Origin: Dendrocalamus latiflorus
Taxonomy: Eukaryota > Streptophyta > Magnoliopsida > Poales > Poaceae
DNA: 64,000 nucleotides
Direction: 5' to 3'
NCBI GenBank assembly: GCA_017311315.1
Contig: CM029663.1
Span: forward strand, 33,274,622 to 33,338,621
Both the position numbers and the translations under genes were made by a program. Below are positions 9,042-20,363 of this stretch, piece by piece (positions within the stretch are counted from its first letter, which is position 1; every line of letters starts with the position of its first letter). Below the pieces are notes generated by a model. It saw nothing but the letters and a program-made list of their open reading frames with translations, did no database searches and was not told the DNA's origin.

Positions 9042-9688
9042 TTTTTTTTGAACTCGGAAAGCTTGTTTCCATTAGACACTTTCTCCAGCCCGATCGCTGG
9101 AGACCAAGCTGGAAACAAAGGTGGGGACTTGGCTCATGAACACCATCGAGCCAGAGCTAACCACGCTCGCCCCATACATTGCAAGGCACCATCAGCCACC
9201 TTGTTGCAATTTCTCGGGCAATGCCGAATACTGCAGTAATCGAAGGATGCACCAATAAAATCTCTAATTTGCTTGAGGAGGCTTCCATTCACACTTTGAT
9301 CAAGATCCATCGAAGTCAAACCCAGCACCAGATCAGACGCATCAGATTCCAGGATAATTCTTGACATTCCCAAATGCGCTATCCTCTGCAGACTGTGTAG
9401 GGCAGCCAGTGCTTCGGCTTGAAAAGGGTTGTCCACTCTGCACAGATTGCCACAGCCCCCCTGAAGGAACTCACCAGCACTGTCCCTTGCGATAAAGCCC
9501 CATCCTCCCTGACCCAAACCAGCTTTAAAAGAGCCATCAATATTAATCTTGTAAAGATCTTCCGGTGGCGGCTGTCATAACTTGGGGATGACTTGCTGCT
9601 GACTCTTCATTGTTTTCCTTCCCTTTTCAAATTCAGACACATAGAAAGTTATAAGCGAGCAGACCTCAGTGCAAGTGACTCTTTTTTC
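9042..9688 (-). mobile_element. 5'-truncated LINE (L1-type) insertion with 17-bp TSD
   Basis: The direct repeat aagactggagaaatgtt occurs at 9025-9041 and 9689-9705. On the minus strand the insert ends in a poly(A) tract (T run at 9040-9049), preceded by aagctttccgagttc, a typical plant LINE 3' end. It encodes only an RNase H-like domain, so it is a 647-bp 5'-truncated copy made by target-primed reverse transcription. It landed at the 5' side of the DUF295 pseudogene. Confidence 0.85.
9134..9590 (-). pseudogene. LINE-derived RNase H-like domain (RVT_3 type)
   Basis: Minus-strand translation shows KINIDGSFKAGLGQGGWGF, then FQAEALAALHSLQRIAHLG, RIILESDASDLVLGL and HCPRNCNKVADGAL. The carboxylates expected of RNase H are present: Asp in NIDGS, Glu in QAEAL and Asp in ESDAS. 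The end departs from the family after the NKVAD motif (an expected ALA becomes GALQ) and stops early, so the tail is altered. This is the last domain of the LINE ORF2; the reverse transcriptase lies upstream of the truncation and is absent. Confidence 0.8.
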
Positions 9689-9705
9689 AAGACTGGAGAA
9701 ATGTT

Positions 9706-11253
9706 CGCAAGTCTTGAGACTTGGTTTCATTCTGAAGAAGAAGTCGGCAGGAGAGGTAACGCTTTGACGATTTCGTTGCTTGTCTGATCGGACGGCCGTA
9801 AGCTATGGAGGACAGCGTTCGCAGCATTGCACGGCTTGCGAAGGTTTCAGTTAACACTGTGGGGCCACTGTTGCATGTCATTATTCAGAGTTAGTTTTCA
9901 CTGTTATACTCGAGCTGTAAACTTCAGTTGCTGTAATATCTGTTCGGGCTTTATAACCCAGCGATGGCTTGAATGAGAAGTAAGAAAGAGCTACATGTTG
10001 GTGTCTACTTTAGTTAGAAGTAGTATAGACCTCTAGTTGTTGTTTCCTAATTTATTGCCAAATCCAATTGAATTTACAGTTGTTTGAGTGGTTCAGATCC
10101 CTGAATATTTAGGGTCGGACTGTCAAGGAGGGAAGGAATCCGTTTCCAGGGATGGACATGGTCGCCGCCAGCAAGGAGAGAAGTTGATATTTTTTTCTTT
10201 TCTTTTCTCTTGAGAAAGAAGACCTCATTTCTTTGGGAGAGAATTCGGAACGGGATATATATATTGGTCAAGAATTCAGAACGGGGTATATATTGGTCAG
10301 CAAAGAGGTAAAAGGAAGAGCTACGAAGCATTGGTGGTTTGGTGTCCATGTCCATAAACCGTTTTTCTACAGTAAATGACTTTTCTATAGTACCTAGCTT
10401 TCAAACAGATGCAATCTTTTTGGTTTGCATATTGGGCATTTATCTTGTTACCTGGATGGTTTGACATACAACAAGAGGTTGCTGCGTAATTGACTAGGGA
10501 AATAATCAAATAATAATGTGTATTAAAGCCCTGTTCGGCAAATTGTGGCTTCATTGCTGAAGTAAAAGCTACTAGGCCTAATGAGTTGAATACAAAATAT
10601 GGCTTCAGAGGAGCCAACATGCTCAGTATAAATTGTAGCTCATTTTTTTGCATCTGGTGCTCCAAGTAGTCCAAAAGTTGGATATCAACAATGATGCTTG
10701 AAAGCTCGGGTTGATGTTACACAAACTTTAGCACTACTGGAATCATATTTTCCCACGTAACGGATCAGGGACAGTGGTCACTAATAGCAATATACTATTT
10801 GTGAGAAGAGAAACTAGAGGTCACATCCAAATGCCTTTAGAGCTCCAATTTCCTGTTCACTGCTAGAGCTGCTAGGCTTTAGCTTCTCCATACCAGGGGG
10901 ATACAAACTCAATAACCTACTTCTTCAATTACATTGTTTAGGCCATCCTTCCCTGTATGGTTTTTCATTGACGCTACAAAACTATGCAACAGAAGAATCA
11001 TACTTGTCTAAACTTTTGTCTAATCATTGTTATGAAGTTTATCGTAACCTTCATTTTTAAAATTTAGCTGAAAACGAAGTCTGAGGCTATTCTAACATTT
11101 GTCCTCACATCGTATTTCTTTGCAAAGTCCATCTGGGACATGGTACTCTATTGAATCCTTTGTTCTTTTAAGCTGAAATTCCTTGCAACATACGCTCACC
11201 ATTTCTGTTCATGTTGGTTCATTGTAAAATCAATAATTTCTTTTACTCTGCAG
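9706..11253. other. Unassigned sequence between LINE and exon-like block
   Basis: The first 100-200 bases may belong to the 5' part or promoter of the DUF295 locus. After that the sequence is AT-rich, with no convincing frame longer than about 110 codons on either strand. I see no terminal repeat pair that defines an element here. Confidence 0.3.
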
Positions 11254-11406
11254 TTTGGTTTGATGCGGATTGAAGTTGCTGCTATTGGAGGCAGAAGGGA
11301 AGATGTTGAAATGTTATTTCCTATTACGACCCCTATTCCATTGCTGCCAGATTGGAGTGTTGATGGGATTATTTCTCATATGAAATCTTGCATATTGAGG
11401 TCAAGG
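11254..11406 (+). CDS. Isolated exon-like segment of unknown gene
   Basis: A 153-bp, 51-codon open segment is framed by a good acceptor (ttttactctgcag, ending 11253) and donor (gtatgtg at 11407). Phase is zero at both ends. The translation includes EVAAIGGRREDVEMLFPITT and PIPLLPDWSVDGIISHMKS, a non-repetitive composition unlike transposon proteins. I do not recognise the family. It may be a remaining exon of a host gene whose neighbours are lost, or a captured exon; no further exons could be joined with confidence. Confidence 0.4.
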
Positions 11407-11839
11407 GTATGTGTTTTCTTGTAAACTGACTGTTAGCCTATTGATTGCATGTTGTTATTCATCAGCATTATTAATCCATAATGACAAAAGAAAATATTGT
11501 TAATTTTGAGATAAGGGGCTGTTTGGTAATACCAAAACCTGGGCAAGGCCAAATGGTAAAACAATGGTGTTTGGATTGTGGCTGAAGTAGAGCCAAGTAT
11601 TTGGCAAAGTTGCTTGGGCTATTGTTTGGTCTGAAGCCAAATAGATTGCCAAACATTTGGCAAAGTTGTTGTGTATTGTTTGGTTTGGAGCCAAAATAGA
11701 ATACGGTCACTCTACCAATATGATGGTGAGATTACCTCCTCGATCTCACATGAACAAGTCAAAAGGGTAAGTAAGCCTAGTTAGCTAAAAGCATGCAAGT
11801 TCATCAACCTGTAAATATTCCTAACAACCGCATGGAGCG

Positions 11840-12555
11840 AATATGAATCGAAATGAATACGGTCACGAATATTCATCGGAACATGAAAACCCCTTAAACT
11901 ATACATCCAAAATCAATAAAAACACATAAATAGTTTATCTTGTCAAAATATTAATAAAATCTAAACAAGCATAAGTATTTTTATCCACAATAGTCATATC
12001 ATTGTACAGATTTTAAATTTTCAAATGGTAGTTAATTTTTTCTAAAGTCCTAAATAATTCTTAATGGATTTCTACCATTTACATGTGACTAATAAATTAA
12101 TTAAGAATTTAAATTTGCATCAGAATGATCTAAATGGCAGTACATCAATTTAATCGATACAAATTTTAATCTATCGACAATACTAAGTTTAGTTTTAATA
12201 CACATAAATATTTGCTAGTGGTGTTTGTAATTTAAGATGACTAGGGAACCTAATGTTTAATGGTAATGGAGGCTTATGGCTTGGTTGGGCTAGTGGTAGG
12301 AAGATGAGACAGGCTGGCTTGGGCTGGGCAATGTTGGTATGAAATCCCGGATATCCGATTCCGTATTATCTGGATAATACATATTCATATTCGTAGTTGT
12401 CGGATATCAGACTTACTGTATTCGTATTCGTTTCCGACAAAAAAATTCGTATTTATTTCTGATCCGAGAATTATCCGAAGAAAATCTGATCCAACACAAT
12501 CCGTATTCGTTTTCATCCGGATCGATCGGAAACTATCCGATCCGTTTCACCCCTA
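11840..12555. mobile_element. TIR element family R, copy 1 (left end missing)
   Basis: AT-rich filler ends in catccggatcgatcggaaac and the terminus gatccgtttcacccct. It is a direct copy of 12760-13408 over several hundred bases with roughly 90% identity by eye. The expected left terminus (aggggtgaaaacgg type) is absent. No coding sequence. Confidence 0.6.
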
Positions 12556-12614
12556 ACGTCGACCAAGCAAAAATTCGGCCGAGGGTTTCCCCGCCAACAA
12601 TATCACACCTGCTT

Positions 12615-13408
12615 TTGGGATGCAAACGGATCGAATACGGATGGATAATGTCTCTACCATATTTGTTTTCATATTTTTTTCTCGGATGCGGATACGAATA
12701 CGGATACCTCGAATACAAATACAAATACGAATAATATCGAATACAGATACGGAGCGAATACGAATCAAAATGAATATCGTCACGAATATTTATCGAAACA
12801 TGAAAAACCCCTTAAACTATGCATCCAAAATCAATGAAAACACATAAATAGTTTATCTTGTCAAAATATTAATGAAATCTAAACAAGCATAAGTATTTTT
12901 ATCCACAATAGTCATACCATTGTACAGATTTTAAATCTTCAAATGGCAGTTAATTTTTTCTAAAGTCCTAAATAATTCTTAATGGATTTCTAACATTTTC
13001 ATGTAACTAATAAATTAATTAAGAATTTAAATTTGCATCAGAATGATTTAAACGGCAGTACATCAATTTAATCGGTACAAATTTTAATCTACCGATAATA
13101 CTAAATTTATTTTTTAATAAATACAAATATTTGCTAATGGGCTGGTGGCAGGGGAGATGAGAGTGGCTGGCTTGGGCTGAGCAATGTTGGGCTGAAATCT
13201 CGGATATCCGGATCCATATTATCCGGATAATCCGCATCCGTATCCGTATTCACCGGATATCAGGCTTATTGTATTCGTATTCGTTTCCGACAAAAAATCC
13301 ATACTTGTTTCCGATCCAAGAATTATCCGAAGAAAATCTGATTCGACACAATTTGTATTCGTTTTCATCCGGATCAGTCGGAAACTATCCGATTCGTTTT
13401 CACCCCTA
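12615..13408. mobile_element. TIR element family R, copy 2
   Basis: It starts around gggatgcaaacggatcgaat, a degenerate form of aggggtgaaaacggatcgga, and ends gattcgttttcacccct. Runs of ggatac/cgaatac hexanucleotides near both ends are mutually complementary, typical of this grass family. It is a direct repeat of copy 1, so the pair arose by insertion of a second copy or by a tandem duplication. Confidence 0.55.
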
Positions 13409-13554
13409 CCTGTTTTGGCTAGTTCTCTACTGGGCGTTGCCAAATCCTATGGGCAATACCAAATATCGGTAGCAAACCAAGTAGTGGCCAAATTCCCTAG
13501 GTAATACCAAATTTTGGTTTGGTTCATGAAGGTCACAAACCAAACAGCCCCTAA

Positions 13555-14180
13555 GTTTACGCAGATTTTTTTCGTCATTTCACTATCTTAGTCTCATCTT
13601 TGTTTCATATCGCCAACTATGCACGTAGCTATAGTGCTATACCGATGATACCCTTCTATTCTAACTTCCAGAATTTACGATGCCCACTGCAATTGCGGCA
13701 TATATAATGAAATATGCTAGTATGCTTTCATTGTTGTTGTACTAGTCCTTTGAACCCTTTCAAATGATCCACTTCCGAATATAAGGTATTGAGAATGTCG
13801 TGATTTCTTGTTTCAATATGGTCAAATAATCTCCTGCCCATTGGATAATTTTTGGTTTTTGCTAACGTGTTAATTAAATGGTCATCATTGAATTCGTAAA
13901 GGTTGACACCTAATGAGTTTGTAATTTCATGTCTCTTTACTTCAAGCACGGGTATGCTTACTTTTTTGGGGAAACTCTGTGGCTCTTTGGATATGTCCAC
14001 TGCTTATCGAATCGTGTATCCTTTATGATACGGATACATACATGTTTAGCGATTTTTAGTTAAATATATTATTTGATTGTAAAGAATTATTGAGTCGTAT
14101 TATCATGTGAACTCTAATTTTATTAGGTCTTTAATTAGCATACTTGAAAATACAGAGCTACTACTATTTTATTTAATTAT
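13555..14180. other. AT-rich unassigned segment
   Basis: A 90-codon minus-strand frame (13728-14000) gives a non-repetitive protein that I cannot place. No splice context or repeat boundary was found, so it is not called as a gene. Confidence 0.25.
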
Positions 14181-14393
14181 ATGCAGACCCATATTCAATT
14201 GTACAAGTCTAAAGTGAAGATAGGTTTAGAAAATCTTATCGACACTAGTGTATCGTCCATCTCTTCAAGTGTACAAGATGAGGACACCCTGAAGATACCT
14301 TCTTCTCATTCACTTAATGCCCTAGATATACACCCTGAGCTGCCAACTGGACCGATTACACGTGCACGAGCTAAAAGATTAATCAACAAGTGA
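14181..14393 (+). pseudogene. Possible C-terminal tail of a Ty3/gypsy-type polyprotein
   Basis: A 70-codon plus-strand frame ends with GPITRARAKRLINK and a stop codon. A GPxTRxRAK motif near the extreme C-terminus is a common ending of grass gypsy Gag-Pol polyproteins. The upstream reverse transcriptase, RNase H and integrase domains are not present, so this is at best a 3' scrap of such an element. The call rests on one motif. Confidence 0.4.
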
Positions 14394-14399
14394 TCTCGC

Positions 14400-14882
14400 T
14401 CCTAGTTGCATTTGGTTTTAATTTAGTGAGAACTAGATACTACCTCATACAAATGTTTTGTGCATTCTTAGTTTTAAATGTTGTGAAGCTTTTGGAGTTG
14501 AAACATAAAGGAGAAACACATAGGGGCCATGCAAGGGAAGACATGTCAAAGCTCTCATTGTCACCTCGGATCAACCACAAGTCCAATCGAACTCACAAAA
14601 AACACTTCGGATGTTCAAACATTTTCAATCGGCATAAAAAACAACCTTCGGATCAGAACACGATTGAATCTATTATTTTCCAAGAGAGAGTTATACGCTT
14701 GTTCTTTCTAAGATTTGATATATGATTGCAAACTAGAGAGTAATTAGGCATTCTCAACATCGTTGTTCTTGTGATTCCTTGGAAATTGCATGAGCAGCGA
14801 CACGTCTACTCGTGTGGTCGGGTAGATGGGATCACGAACGTGTAGTTGGGTGAATTCTTTTGTCACAGATTGTTGTTCTAAC
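14400..14882 (+). mobile_element. Possible gypsy LTR remnant
   Basis: This segment follows the GPITRARAK tail and ends ttgttctaaca at 14882. It is followed by gtggttggcgccatc, a sequence resembling the primer binding region of some gypsy families (tggcgcc core). A clear left boundary and target duplication were not found, so the limits are approximate. Confidence 0.3.
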
Positions 14883-16191
14883 AGTGGTTGGCGCCATCAG
14901 TTCGTCAGGTTGCACAGATCCAAAGTTATCCTTGATCCTACATCGTGAAAAATCGGGTATCCCGTATCATCTTGGTATTTACTCAGTAGTCTTTTGGACT
15001 TGCGGCACTCAAGGTGTATATGTTGATTTTATTGGAATTTTATCACATTCATCGACTACTGGAGGGAATTTGGCTCAAGGTGGAATTATTGAAAAGTTGA
15101 TCTAAATTCATACTGTGTCCGTGTAGGACATTTTATCGCATCATGCCAGAAGTGGCATGACAGGTATTGCACAGGTTGTATCAAATGTGGTATCAATCTG
15201 TAGCAATCGATTCTGATTTAGTTTTCTCTTCGTATGTGATTTTGTTCCCTCACCCTATATATATACACCTCAATAGTTCATAGAAAGAGCAAGCACTCCA
15301 TTGCAATCTCTACTTATTATAGCGATTTAGTAGTTTTTTCGCAATAATTTTTCACATAAAATTTATATCTCTTGTCTCTATTTTTCTATACATTATTTAC
15401 AATTATAACTTCTTTCGACAGGGACTGCTGTGATCAATATGGCTTATTTTGAGTGGCTTATGGCTAAAAAGCACTGTAGCTGGCTGAAATACACTGTAGC
15501 TGACAGAGATTTATTTAGCATAATTAAATTTTAAAAAAATTAAAAAATATAAAAAATATGTTAGCCCATTATGTATAATACAAATAAATACAGGAAAAAA
15601 ACCTGCAAAAAAACTCAACAAAAAGCCAAAAGTTAAAAATAAAATAAAATTTATGAATAGTGAAAATAAGCTAGAAACTAAAAGTTGAAGCCGAAATGAT
15701 CCCGGCCGACCTGGTCGTCTGTTTTCCTTGTTCTTTCTGGTTATCTGTCTCACTTCCTTTAATGTCTGGCTCCAAGTCTGGGATAATGGATGTAGATTGT
15801 GGCCGTGATGTGAATGTGCGACTGTGAGTTCGTACACGGTTGGGCTGGTAGACTTGCTCGCGCCAGTTGACCATGCTTTTTCGAGGGCCTATTACTGTGA
15901 TATCTTGTAAACGCGTGACTGTCTTTAAAATGATATTCTTCGTGCACGAAAAATATGAGCAAAATAGATGAAATTTTAAAAAAGATAGATTCATTTTCTG
16001 GTAAACTCAGTTCCCTTTCCGCAACATCTTATATATGGTTTTCAGTGGTAAACTCACTAGTCAGTTCAGGCAAAAACACAAGTGCATGTATAGCAAGCGC
16101 TGCTCATATTCTATTAGCATGTAAACTAGATATATCATAGCTATTAGATAGCTTTTCCCTCCAAATAAAACAGAAAACAGCAACGACATAC
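14883..16191. other. AT-rich unassigned segment
   Basis: It contains a TATA-rich stretch (ccctatatatatacacc near 15255) and a minus-strand non-repetitive frame (about 15720-15930, including QVYQPNRVRTHSRTFTSR). The frame could be a decayed exon, but no family is recognised. No terminal repeats were found. Confidence 0.25.
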
Positions 16192-19100
16192 TGTAACACC
16201 CCTATTTCTGAGAGTATTGTGAAATTCTCGTAGCTGCCCAGGACTGTTCAACTGCGAGTACATCCATCGAGTGTATAACATTGCCAACACAAGCTTAAGA
16301 GCAAAAGCGAACTTTATTACAATATAAAGGCTAAAAGTCAAGTATCACAATAGGGTCAACTGCCCTTAGTTACATTACATCAAAAACTGCCACAGGCACG
16401 CCTGAGCGCAGAACGATCCTAATTCCACATTTCATCGACCTCGTACAGAATCACCTCGTCGTCTTCTCCTGCCTCCTCAATATTCGCTATTTCTGTTTAT
16501 GTTTTTAGCAAGTATGAGTACAACTACCGTACTCAACAAGTCACACGGAACTTACCCATAGCTACATGCATGGAATACCAAGTAAAGGGAATTCAAGTCT
16601 ATTATTTGATGTGGATGCAGTTTTAGTTGGAACCCTTTGAAAACTTTTAAAACAAGTACTTCATTAGCGTAAATGGGGTTTTCAAACTTGATTATCAATA
16701 ATCAACATTTCCAAATCATTCTCAAATCTACTTATGCCTCATTACTGGATTCACCCATTAAACACAGCTTCATTTACCGGAAGTACAGCGTATTCGAATA
16801 CCATTTGTCATGACTTTACAAAGCTGCCCTGCTTTACCCACAAGATCCCTTAACTCCCGCTAAAGAGTCAAGACAACAAGGATGTTCACTGCTCAATTCT
16901 TTGTATAGACTCCGCCCAGTAGGTATTTAATCCCTACAAGCTCGGATGACCCCACGGATCTCGTCTGACTCATCGCAGTCCTACAGTTGTACGGTTAACC
17001 ACCTCCCATACGAACTCACCCTCTGTCTCCCCCTTTCCAGTTGCGGAGGTTCAATTGAAGTTGAGCAGTTATTAAGCCAGGTTTGACTAAGTCAAGTTTG
17101 ACTTAATCAACACTTGTGGTTGGGCGGTTACTATGTCCTTTACTCAGCATAAGGATCTAGTCCTTGTATTTTCAACTGAGGCATGCTCCACACACAAACC
17201 CATATTCAGTACACATTGTACTGCCACCAATTCATACCCAGCCTCCACCCTGGGATAAGGTCTTCGGATCCATCTCTACGATCCTCACTTACCCTAGGTC
17301 CAACTTTTCCAAAACTCTAGACCAACACCATAAACCTTAACAGTAGAAAGTTTGATGTGTCCCTAACTACAGTGATAAGATTAATCTTATATTTTATGTG
17401 ACTAGGTTTGTCAAGGTGAATATGGCCATCAAGTTAAACTGGGCTTTTCGGGAGGTAGGACATAGCTAATATCATGCCATTCTAAGCATTTGATATGTAT
17501 AAAATAACAGTGTGAAAATAACATAATGAAAGTACATGTAAATAAATAATTCGGGAAATGTAGGATCAATATGTTCAAAAATTTGTGCGACTTGCCTTGC
17601 GGGTCTGTAATTTCAATTAATTCGTATTCTTCCGCGGATTGGACCTGGGCTTGTGCTTCTCCTTCTGGCTCCTGTGCAAACTCGACTCCGGAAGCTAGCG
17701 CAAACCAAATAAAATAACATTAATTCCATGCCCGAAGGAATGAGCGAGGAATAAAAGAAAGAAAATAAGAAAGAAAATCCGAAAAACTTCAATAAATTGG
17801 GATTTTAGGCTTATAGGAGGGCTATATGGGGAAATGTGCCTTGGATTTGGGTTGGCGGGCTCGAAACGAATCCGGGGAGTATAAATATGTATTTTTGGGT
17901 TCGGACCAGACACTATTCATTGGGCTTGGTCGGACTGTTCATCGGGCTCGGACCCGACGTGGCTAGGCGACTCGGCGCAACCGCTTCGCTTCGGACCCGG
18001 TCGGCTGCAACGGGCGCGGGGCGAGTCGGCTCGGTTCAACTGCATCGCGGGGTGGCTCGGTCGGAAGACACTGTTCTTCTTCCTCCTGCCCCCCGCACGC
18101 GCGCAGCGAACAGAGGAGAGAAGCGGCGACCGGCGGTGACGCTAGAAAGTTTTGCGATGCAACCTGAGGGCATGGACGGGTTCAGGACATCGTGGGGGTT
18201 CCATTTTGGTTGGTTGGGGGACCGGCGGAGGCGGCAATCGCTGGCGGCGAGCCCTTCTTTCTCGCGGTCAATTTTTGAAATTGCGGCCAATAGGGGGCTT
18301 CTTGAGGCAATTGGGTTGGCTTTGGGGCTTCATTGGGACTTAGGTAGGGTCATGGGAAGGTTGACTGAAGCTCGGGAGCTCTGGGTTGGGTTGGCCACGG
18401 TGGTCGGTTTCGGCGGAGGGGTGGCTCACGGTGCTGGAGAAGGAGAGGGGTTGAGGAGCTAGGGCAAGGGTTGGGGATGGTTTCTAGGGCTATGGGGATG
18501 CTACTGGAGGAAGGGATTGGAAAATGACTGGCCGGAGATGGGACATTGAGCTAGGGCACGGATTTGGGGAATGTCGCAATTACCGACAATGGGGCGGCGA
18601 TGGGGAAGTTAGGAGGGTTTGGGGAGCTTCGGGGAGGTGGGGTGCTCTACTTGGGAGGGTCGGGGCGCTTTAAATAGGGCCAAGAGGGGCGATTCACCGG
18701 GGAGGGGAAAATATCAGCAGTGGAAAAGGCGGTTTCGGGAGCTTCTGGCTTTGCAATGTGTGTTGGCATGTCTTGGGCACTAAGGGATGACGGTCAAGGG
18801 CTGCAGAGAGGTGGCAGGTCGACCGTGAGAGGAAGGCACGGGAATTTGGTAGAGGTGGGGCGTGCGGGCGGTGGCGGCGTTGCCACGCCTTACGGCCGTA
18901 CCAGAGCGGTGTCAGGGCAGGAAAAGCAAGGTGGTACGACGCTCTAACAGGCGGGCAGGAGCTGGCAGTGGCTCGAACTCGCGGGAGGGGCCGGGATGGC
19001 TTGGGAGCAAAGCAAGGCCGAGGCGGCGGTGAAACCGGGCGTGGGAGCGGCGGAAACCACCGGCGGTGGTGGACAGCGGTGCATGAGCATTTAAGGGCGT

Positions 19101-19408
19101 GGTACGGTGGCTGACAGGTGGGCTGGAGTTGGCAGAGGCGAGCGGGCGTGCGAAGGTGCGAGGAGGCGCGGGGAGTGGCGACGGCGACAAAAATCGGCCG
19201 CGGCGACAGTTTTGCTGGACGTGAACAGTGACCACGCGAAGAAACTCCGTTCCCACCATGATAATGCCGTGATGACAGGGATTAGTGAGGGTTTTTGCTT
19301 TGAGATCAGTGTGGAATAGATTAGGGAGGCTAGAGAAACTCAATTCCAAAGAGAAATCAAATCCAAATTGATTTTTGCAATTTTCGGTTTTGTTTCACTT
19401 ACCGCACA
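16192..19408 (-). mobile_element. Large LTR-like noncoding block (LARD/gypsy-type LTR), low certainty
   Basis: The left end tgtaacacccctatttctg resembles the terminus of large grass gypsy/LARD-type LTRs. The body holds blocks typical of those LTRs in inverse orientation (a gtactcaacaagtca-like motif near 16530, and a GC-rich zone at 17830-19250). Nothing in the body encodes retroelement domains. The word catac occurs just before the left end (16187-16191) and again at about 19413-19417, a possible target duplication, but a canonical CA end is not visible. Open frames in 17836-18462 and 18036-19349 are read as GC-bias artefacts. Confidence 0.35.
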
Positions 19409-19417
19409 AAGTCCATA

Positions 19418-19903
19418 CAATTATTTGTCCCTAACATAAGGTGTACACTGGATTACCGATAAATAGCCTCGTAGATACAGTGAAACCCCATCACCAGCAT
19501 ATGCACTCGCAAAGACGACTATGGATGCTCTTGGGACTCTACAGGACTACCAAAGTGCTAATAATGAAATGCCCTGCAGAATCACAATACTCTAGCAATA
19601 TCTATTTGAAAAAAGAGAACTACCGCACGTGCACCCGCGGTGCGGTAAGGCATCTTGACTTATGACTTTTAGATTGTTCGTGAGAGAGTGTATGTAGTAA
19701 CACAAACTCGCGTGCTATTTTAATCGATATAAATGAAGTCGTTATAGTGTGTACAATAATTAATTTATAAATCCTATCTTAAAAAGTACTTGTTTGAAAG
19801 TTTAAAAACTGAAACAATGAGACCCGTAAACTCCGAAGGCTGCCATGAAAGTCCGCCACCCGACCGAAATGGTGCAAACACTACTCGGTCCAGAGAGTCG
19901 CTT
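19418..19903. other. Unassigned spacer before copia element 1
   Basis: Mixed-composition sequence without a convincing gene. The palindromic ccgcacgtgcacccgcggtg near 19622 contains a G-box-like cacgtg core. The target duplication of the copia element (ctctt) is at its right end, 19904-19908. Confidence 0.3.
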
Positions 19904-19908
19904 CTCTT

Positions 19909-20126
19909 TGTTGAGGAACCAACGCTTGAGACCAGTCCGAGCGATTCCTCTGAATCACAGAGAGAATAGATTGAACACAGAGAGGTAGAGAGAACTCCTG
20001 GTCTTTCTTTATTGCTTTCAATTGCTTCAGGTGTACATAATGAGGGGGTATGACTACCTATTTATAATCTACGGTGGGGGTGCCCAAATAGATCAGGACT
20101 CTGGGACGGGCCCAGGTTTCCTAACT
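19909..20126 (-). repeat. Copia copy 1, 3' LTR (218 bp)
   Basis: Runs from tgttgaggaaccaacgc to gtttcctaact. The last base is t where the sister copy and the other LTR have a, so the CA end is mutated. It lacks about 27 bases (an aacaagaacgaatc-containing segment) present in the 5' LTR. Confidence 0.88.
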
Positions 20127-20363
20127 CTCCCCCTTGGGCACTCACCCAACATACTCATTTCTCGTTAAAACTCCATAAAACCCCAGTGGGGAAAGATTGG
20201 AGAAAGAGTACATGATGCATGTAATGCTGCGATGCACGAATTGCCTCATTAAAAACCTTGGTCGAGAAACTTCATAAAAACTCGTCAAGGGAAAAAGAGT
20301 ACAATTCACCCAACTTCATTCAGTCTTCAGGACTTTGCTCTATTGGGTACTTAATCTTCAGGA

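Larger units (their letters stand above)
11515..13551. mobile_element. Tourist/PIF-Harbinger-like TIR element (TSD TAA) with nested repeats
   Basis: Ends ggggctgtttggt (11515) and accaaacagcccc (to 13551) are inverted, and both are flanked by taa (11512-11514 and 13552-13554). That is the usual TWA target duplication of PIF/Harbinger and Tourist elements. Both outer arms are rich in tttggc/gccaaa words. No transposase is encoded; most of the 2.0 kb is foreign filler consisting of two direct copies of another TIR family (11840-12555 and 12615-13408). Confidence 0.75.

Noticed and set aside
8715..9239. 174-residue plus-strand ORF
   Set aside because: It is the antisense of the DUF295 pseudogene and runs into the LINE; sense homology is on the minus strand.
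17836..19349. GC-rich ORFs of 208 and 145 codons
   Set aside because: They overlap each other on opposite strands within an LTR-like block and show no recognised domain or splice structure.
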